Shown piece after piece: positions 60,078 to 64,000 of a stretch of DNA of 64,000 nucleotides; position 1 is the first letter of the stretch; the number at the start of each line of letters is the position of its first letter. The position numbers were made by a program, and so were the translations under genes. The notes beneath the pieces were generated by a model. The model was not told where the DNA came from. It searched no databases and saw only the letters and a program-made list of their open reading frames with translations. The DNA is taken from contig JAIXRW010000029.1 in assembly GCA_027484985.1 (NCBI GenBank), positions 1 to 64,000 on the forward strand. The letters are read 5' to 3'. The stretch comes from Rhodobacter sp. GTDB lineage: Bacteria; Pseudomonadota; Alphaproteobacteria; Rhodobacterales; Rhodobacteraceae.

Positions 60078-62143
60078 GCCCCGCCCTGTTCCGCCCGATA
60101 GACCCCGCCCGTCAGCCATGCCGGCCAGTCGCGTTCAAAGAACGGCCGCTCGGTCTGGTCCAGCGCCCGCGTCTTGCGCTCTCGGACCATGAAGCCGCCT
60201 TCGCCATGGCGCAACAGGATCTGGCGCTCGCGGTCTTCGCGCCGTTCCGACCGGAAGCGCACATCTTCCAGCGGCCCGCCCGCCGATACCGGCACGGCAT
60301 CGCCCGCAGGATCAAGGATCGCCCGCGCCCCGCGACTGCCGCCGCCCTGCGCGATGTAATGGTCAAGCGCGGTCAGCACCGCCTCGGAGGCCAGCGCCAT
60401 CTGCCGCCACTGCACCGCCCGCGCCACCTCGGACGGGCGGTCGATGGCGATGCCGTCATCCGCAATACGCCCGTTCAACGCCCGCGCTTCGGCCAGCGCC
60501 GCCCGCACCGCCCCCGCCTTGCACAGAATACCTGCCGCATCGCTCATCCGCGCCTGAACCTCGTCGCGCACGGCAGCCACCGTCAGACCGCTGCCCGCGC
60601 CAAGCCCCGCCAGAACCGCCGCCACGGCCTTTCCGGCACACTCCGCCACATCCCCCGCCACGTGATCGGCCAAAGTCGCCGCGATATGTTCCGCCGCCCG
60701 CGTGCCAAAGACCTGCCCCGCATTCAGCGCCGCCCCGCCGGGCCGCGTCACACCATGCGTCCCTGCCGCCTCGCCCACTGCATAGATCGCAGGATGCGAG
60801 CTTCGCCCCCAGATATCGACCGCCACCCCGCCATTCATATGCTGGTTGTTCACCGCAAATTCCAAAGGCTCGGCCGCGATATCCACCTTGTAGCGGCGGT
60901 AAAGTTCGATCGACAGCGGGTTCATGTGGCGTAACCGGTCAATGGGCTGCGCCTGAACCGCCCCCGCCTTGCCCAGATAGGCGCGCACGTCATCATCCAG
61001 GTCGTCCAGCGAAAATGCCGCTCCGCCCGCAACGGGCAAAGGATTGCGGTTGAAATCCATGAACACCCGCCGCCCCGAAGCCGACTCTCGTGCAATGGCA
61101 AGGTCGATCAGGCTTGACCCGAAATCCAGCATCCGCGTGGCGTGGAACGGCCACTGATACCCCTTGCGAAAGATGTTCGAAGCCAGTTCCCGCGTGGTCC
61201 GGTAATAGGCCCCAAGGAAATGGTGCTCATGCCCGTCCGCATCGACCGAATAGATGTGCGGCAGCGCCTGCACATAGGTGCCCGACAGGTTCCACGGAAA
61301 CCCTTCGCGCCGTGTGCCGATGCCGAACTGGCTTTCGGTCAGGTTCACAAGGTCCAGCCCCGCCTCGACCGCCAGCCCCAGCGTGCCGAAACAGCCGTTG
61401 GGATAGACGCTGTCGCGATACATCTCGCCCGGCCCCCCGCCCGCCAGAACGGTCACCGGCGCAAGGAACAGGCCCAGCCCATAGGGGTTGCCCGCCCCCC
61501 TGTCCCGCGCCCGCGCCAGCAGCGCGCCATGGCACCGCGCCCCCTCGACCAGCAGGCGCAGCACGGTCGTCTGGTTCAGGATCGGCACGCCCAGACGCAG
61601 CGCCTCGTCCGCCAGCACCCGCACCATCAGGCGCGATGTGCGTGGCCCGCAGCTTGTGGCGCGGCCCACCTCGTCATGGTCGGTCTGATAGCGCAGCGTG
61701 CCGCCCAAACCGTCTTGCGGCAGCGGCAGGCCCAGATATTGCAGCGATGCCATCGACCGCAGCGATCCCACCGCCTCGACATAGGCGGTGTCGGCATCCA
61801 TCGCCCCGCCAGCCGAGAGTGCCGCCGCCATGGCGTGGAAATCATCGCCCCGATCCGCCGTGTTGGCGGTGTGGATCGTCTGCTTGTCCGACCCCGAACA
61901 GGCCGAGGTGCCGCCCCATGCGCTTTGGCTGGCTACCGCGACCTGCACGCCGCGCCGCGCAAGTTCCACAGCCGCCCGCAACCCCGCAGCGCCCGACCCC
62001 ACGACCAGACAGGCCGCTCGGTAAACCGGCAGGTCCAGCCCGCCCAGCGCCAGCCGTTCCGCAACGCCCGCATCGGGCGGCAGGCGCGGCATTTCAACAT
62101 CGGTCAGCGCATCCAGAATATGCTGCGGCACTTCGATCGGCAT
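60074..62143 (-). CDS. FAD-dependent oxidoreductase, SdhA/FrdA flavoprotein-like
   Basis: A 689-residue soluble flavoprotein. The FAD loop is VVGSGAAGLRAAVELARRG near residue 45, with WGGTSACSGSDKQT, MNGGVAVDIWGRSSHPAIYAVGEAAGTHG and GAALNAGQVFGTRAAEHIA as in the succinate dehydrogenase/fumarate reductase family. No FeS-subunit gene is adjacent and there is no signal peptide. It sits between a Gfo/Idh/MocA dehydrogenase and a KDG kinase, an unusual place for this family; it may reduce or oxidise a sugar-derived enoyl or keto compound. Confidence 0.88.
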   Translation of the reverse strand: MPIEVPQHILDALTDVEMPRLPPDAGVAERLALGGLDLPVYRAACLVVGSGAAGLRAAVELARRGVQVAVASQSAWGGTSACSGSDKQTIHTANTADRGDDFHAMAAALSAGGAMDADTAYVEAVGSLRSMASLQYLGLPLPQDGLGGTLRYQTDHDEVGRATSCGPRTSRLMVRVLADEALRLGVPILNQTTVLRLLVEGARCHGALLARARDRGAGNPYGLGLFLAPVTVLAGGGPGEMYRDSVYPNGCFGTLGLAVEAGLDLVNLTESQFGIGTRREGFPWNLSGTYVQALPHIYSVDADGHEHHFLGAYYRTTRELASNIFRKGYQWPFHATRMLDFGSSLIDLAIARESASGRRVFMDFNRNPLPVAGGAAFSLDDLDDDVRAYLGKAGAVQAQPIDRLRHMNPLSIELYRRYKVDIAAEPLEFAVNNQHMNGGVAVDIWGRSSHPAIYAVGEAAGTHGVTRPGGAALNAGQVFGTRAAEHIAATLADHVAGDVAECAGKAVAAVLAGLGAGSGLTVAAVRDEVQARMSDAAGILCKAGAVRAALAEARALNGRIADDGIAIDRPSEVARAVQWRQMALASEAVLTALDHYIAQGGGSRGARAILDPAGDAVPVSAGGPLEDVRFRSERREDRERQILLRHGEGGFMVRERKTRALDQTERPFFERDWPAWLTGGVYRAEQGGA

Positions 62144-62146
62144 CGC

Positions 62147-63316
62147 TTACCCCGCCCGCCCGATATCGACCCAGGCGCGCCGCCGCGCGCTTTCCATCAC
62201 CGCATCGACGATCTGGCAGATGTGGTGCCCCGTCTCGAAGGTGGGCCACATCGGCACGCCCGTCACCACCGACCGCACCACCTCGGCCGCTTCGATGATC
62301 TTCGTCTCGTTATAGCCAAGCCCAAGATTGGCCAGCGGCAGAAAGGCGCGATAGGATGGATGGTCCGGCCCCGCATCGACGGCGCGAAAACCGCGCCGTC
62401 CTTCGGGATCGTCATTGCGGTAAAGCCGCAGGCGGCTGGTTTCGTCGTAATCATAGACGATGCTGCCCTTGGTGCCGTAAACCTCATAGCCTTGGCGGAA
62501 CTTGCGGCCCGTGGCCACGCGGCTGAAATCGACGATCCCGCTTGCCCCGTTCTCGAACCGGCACAGCATATGGGTCGCGTCAGGGTTCGTCACCTCGGCC
62601 CAGTCGCTGGCCGCAGCCCCTGCACCCGCGCCGAACCCCGCACCCGCCACAACGGGGCGCTTGGGCGTGATGACCATGTTCTCGGCGATCAGGCTTTGCA
62701 CCCGCCCGACCAGAAACTCCATGAAACTGAACACATGGCTTCCCGTATCGCCCACAATCCCCGTGGGCGCCTTGGCCCCGTCTGCCCGCCACATGAAGGG
62801 CGCCAAGGGATCACCGAACACATCGATATGCTGGCACCCCTTGAACAGCGTCACCTCGCCAATCTCGCCCGAGGTGATGATGTCGCGCGCGATGTCATGC
62901 ACCGGATTGCGCGGAAAGCCATGCGCCACGCGGGTGATCAGCCCCTTTGCCGCCGCGATATCGGCCAGTTCCCGCGCCTCGGCCGCCGTATCGGCCAAGG
63001 GCTTTTCGCAATTGACATGCTTGCCCGCCAGCAGCGCCGCCTTGGCCACTGGGTAATGCAGCGTGTCGGGCAGGCAGATGTCGATCAGGTCGATATCGGG
63101 GTCTGCCACCGCCTCGCGCCAGTCGGTCAGGATACGCGCACCCGGCGCCCGCAGCGCAAGGTCGGGGTCGGCGGCGGGGTCGTTCACCACCACCGCCACC
63201 ACCTCGGCCGTGCCCCCGTCCGAGCCGAAGAAATGCGGAAAGGTGCGAAAGGCCATCGTATGAACCTTGCCCATCCACCCCGATGCGCCCAGCACCGCCA
63301 CCCGAACTGCCGCCAT
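62147..63316 (-). CDS. Gfo/Idh/MocA-family dehydrogenase
   Basis: A 389-residue NAD(P)-dependent sugar or polyol dehydrogenase. Rossmann loop VAVLGASGWMGKVH at the start, the NAD-site lysine in CEKPLADT, and a C-terminal Gfo domain with GDTGSHVFSFMEFL, where the catalytic D/H pair lies. First gene of the three-gene operon and 3 bases before the flavoprotein gene. GAAAGGGGG precedes the ATG. Family members oxidise inositol, glucose or glycosides, fitting the sugar-type ABC importer in the co-regulated operon. Confidence 0.93.
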   Translation of the reverse strand: MAAVRVAVLGASGWMGKVHTMAFRTFPHFFGSDGGTAEVVAVVVNDPAADPDLALRAPGARILTDWREAVADPDIDLIDICLPDTLHYPVAKAALLAGKHVNCEKPLADTAAEARELADIAAAKGLITRVAHGFPRNPVHDIARDIITSGEIGEVTLFKGCQHIDVFGDPLAPFMWRADGAKAPTGIVGDTGSHVFSFMEFLVGRVQSLIAENMVITPKRPVVAGAGFGAGAGAAASDWAEVTNPDATHMLCRFENGASGIVDFSRVATGRKFRQGYEVYGTKGSIVYDYDETSRLRLYRNDDPEGRRGFRAVDAGPDHPSYRAFLPLANLGLGYNETKIIEAAEVVRSVVTGVPMWPTFETGHHICQIVDAVMESARRRAWVDIGRAG

Positions 63317-63350
63317 CGCCGCCCCCTTTCAGACCCGTAGCCCGCCTCTT

Positions 63351-63394
63351 TGGAACCTTCCAAAGGTCTTACTGGCACGTTCCAAATGCGTCAA
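63351..63394 (-). promoter_or_regulatory. promoter and double LacI-type operator of the 63316 operon
   Basis: Minus strand TTGACG (63389-63394), 17 bases, then TAAGAC (63366-63371). An operator, TGGCACGTTCCA read on the plus strand (63373-63384), lies in the spacer, and a second, TGGAACCTTCCA (63351-63362, within CTTTGGAA-CC-TTCCAAAG), follows the -10; centres are 22 bases apart. The arrangement mirrors that at 59053-59096. Nothing else is seen in 63317-63433. Confidence 0.75.
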
Positions 63395-63433
63395 CCGCTT
63401 TGACGGCCCAATGGCAGGCCCGGCCTTGGCACC

Positions 63434-64000
63434 TCAGGGCGCGGGGGCAAGGGCCAGCGTGGCGGCAATGCCGCGCTGCACGGCGGGGCGGGCCTCCATC
63501 TCGGCAAACCAGCGCGCCAGCGCCGGACGGTCGGCAAAGCCGATACCGGCAAAATCGCGCCGCCAGAACCAGCCGAAATGGGCAATATCGGCAATGGTGT
63601 ATTCATCGCCCACAAACCAGCGATGCGTGCCAAGATGCGCGTCGATCAGATCGGCAAGGCGGTCGGATTCGGCCTTATAGCGGGCGATGGCGGCAGGGTT
63701 ACGGTCGCTCGCCAACCGTTGCCAATAGCCTGATTGGCCAAAGGCGGGCCCGGTTCCCGACAACTGCACGAACAGCCACTGAAAGGTGCGGGCGCGCAGA
63801 TGCGGCTCGACCGGCAGCAGGTGGCCGGTCTTTTCGGCCAGATGCACCAGAATCGCGCCCGATTCCGCCAGGACAAGGTCCCCGTCGATCAGCAAAGGCA
63901 CCTTGCCGTTCGGGTTCAGCGCCAGATAATCGGCCGATTTCTGCGCCCCCGCGCGGATGTTCACGGGGCGCAGATCATAGGCCAGCCCCAATTCCTCCAA
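63434..64000 (-). CDS. glutathione S-transferase family protein (5' end cut by window edge)
   Basis: 188 residues are visible up to the right edge; the true start lies outside. The thioredoxin-like N-domain has NPNGKVPLLIDGDLVLAESGAIL with the cis-proline and the glutathione-binding ES pair; the helical C-domain includes RWFVGDEYTIADIAHFGW with the N-capping box. It resembles YfcG/Nu-class-like bacterial GSTs. It is oriented like the operon next to it but separated by that operon's promoter. Confidence 0.9.
   Translation of the reverse strand: MEELGLAYDLRPVNIRAGAQKSADYLALNPNGKVPLLIDGDLVLAESGAILVHLAEKTGHLLPVEPHLRARTFQWLFVQLSGTGPAFGQSGYWQRLASDRNPAAIARYKAESDRLADLIDAHLGTHRWFVGDEYTIADIAHFGWFWRRDFAGIGFADRPALARWFAEMEARPAVQRGIAATLALAPAP

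Noticed and set aside
1-64000. CRISPR array, rRNA operon or complete prophage
   Set aside because: No regularly spaced direct repeats, no rRNA sequence and no phage structural gene set were seen.

Overview
The window is a GC-rich alphaproteobacterial chromosome segment, most like a Rhodobacteraceae (Rhodobacter/Paracoccus relatives). This is judged from protein flavour, codon use and gene content; no search could be run. Nearly all of it is coding. From about 14.5 kb to the right edge almost every gene lies on the minus strand in long, tightly coupled operons, most of them catabolic or transport genes.

Left part (1-9.3 kb): housekeeping and ordinary genes. These are clpX and clpP, a CDP-alcohol phosphatidyltransferase, a YnjBCD-like ABC importer, a secreted CAP-domain protein, an orphan EnvZ-like histidine kinase, a metallo-beta-lactamase-fold hydrolase and a tRNA-Asn(GTT). 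Between the tRNA and about 13.1 kb lies a scar: two small orphan genes of lower GC, a truncated gene fragment, a decayed and truncated IS3-family element, and a hydantoinase-B pseudogene cut by that element.

Middle part (13.2-35.4 kb): after a GNAT acetyltransferase and a cupin-SnoaL fusion come two adjacent minus-strand operons. One (24.8 to 14.5 kb) encodes a PotABCD-like importer with two different ATPases, one of which lacks the switch histidine, followed by two SDR dehydrogenases, an amidase, a HpPgdA/PuuE-like deacetylase, a CxxC small protein and a CobW GTPase. The other (35.4 to 25.1 kb) encodes HyuB, HyuA, PxpA, a biotin carrier, a biotin carboxylase, PxpB and PxpC, and ends with a binding-protein paralogue without an export signal that is start-stop coupled to a GntR regulator with two winged-helix domains. 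Together they suggest uptake and ATP-driven opening or hydrolysis of a lactam, hydantoin, ureide or similar amide. The substrate is not readable from sequence.

Right part (35.7-64 kb): an AraC regulator, then an operon of a second HyuA/HyuB pair with a LysR regulator, an OYE-type flavin reductase and a hot-dog hydratase; an acyl-CoA dehydrogenase/CoA-transferase pair; and two operons that appear to form one LacI regulon. The larger of these encodes a CoA-transferase, enoyl-CoA hydratase, aldehyde dehydrogenase, a sugar-type ABC importer, two GMC oxidoreductases, a Dabb protein and the LacI regulator itself. The smaller encodes a Gfo/Idh/MocA dehydrogenase, a fumarate-reductase-like flavoprotein and a KDG-kinase-like PfkB kinase. 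Both have a TTGAC-type promoter with one TGGAACGTTCCA-like operator in the spacer and a second just after the -10. A glutathione transferase runs off the right edge.

Most striking points: the shared double-operator architecture; the cytoplasmic binding-protein paralogue coupled to a double-HTH GntR; the ATPase without its H-loop histidine beside a canonical ATPase; the combined HyuAB-PxpABC-biotin operon; and paired overlapping palindromes in two gaps of the sugar-type ABC operon.
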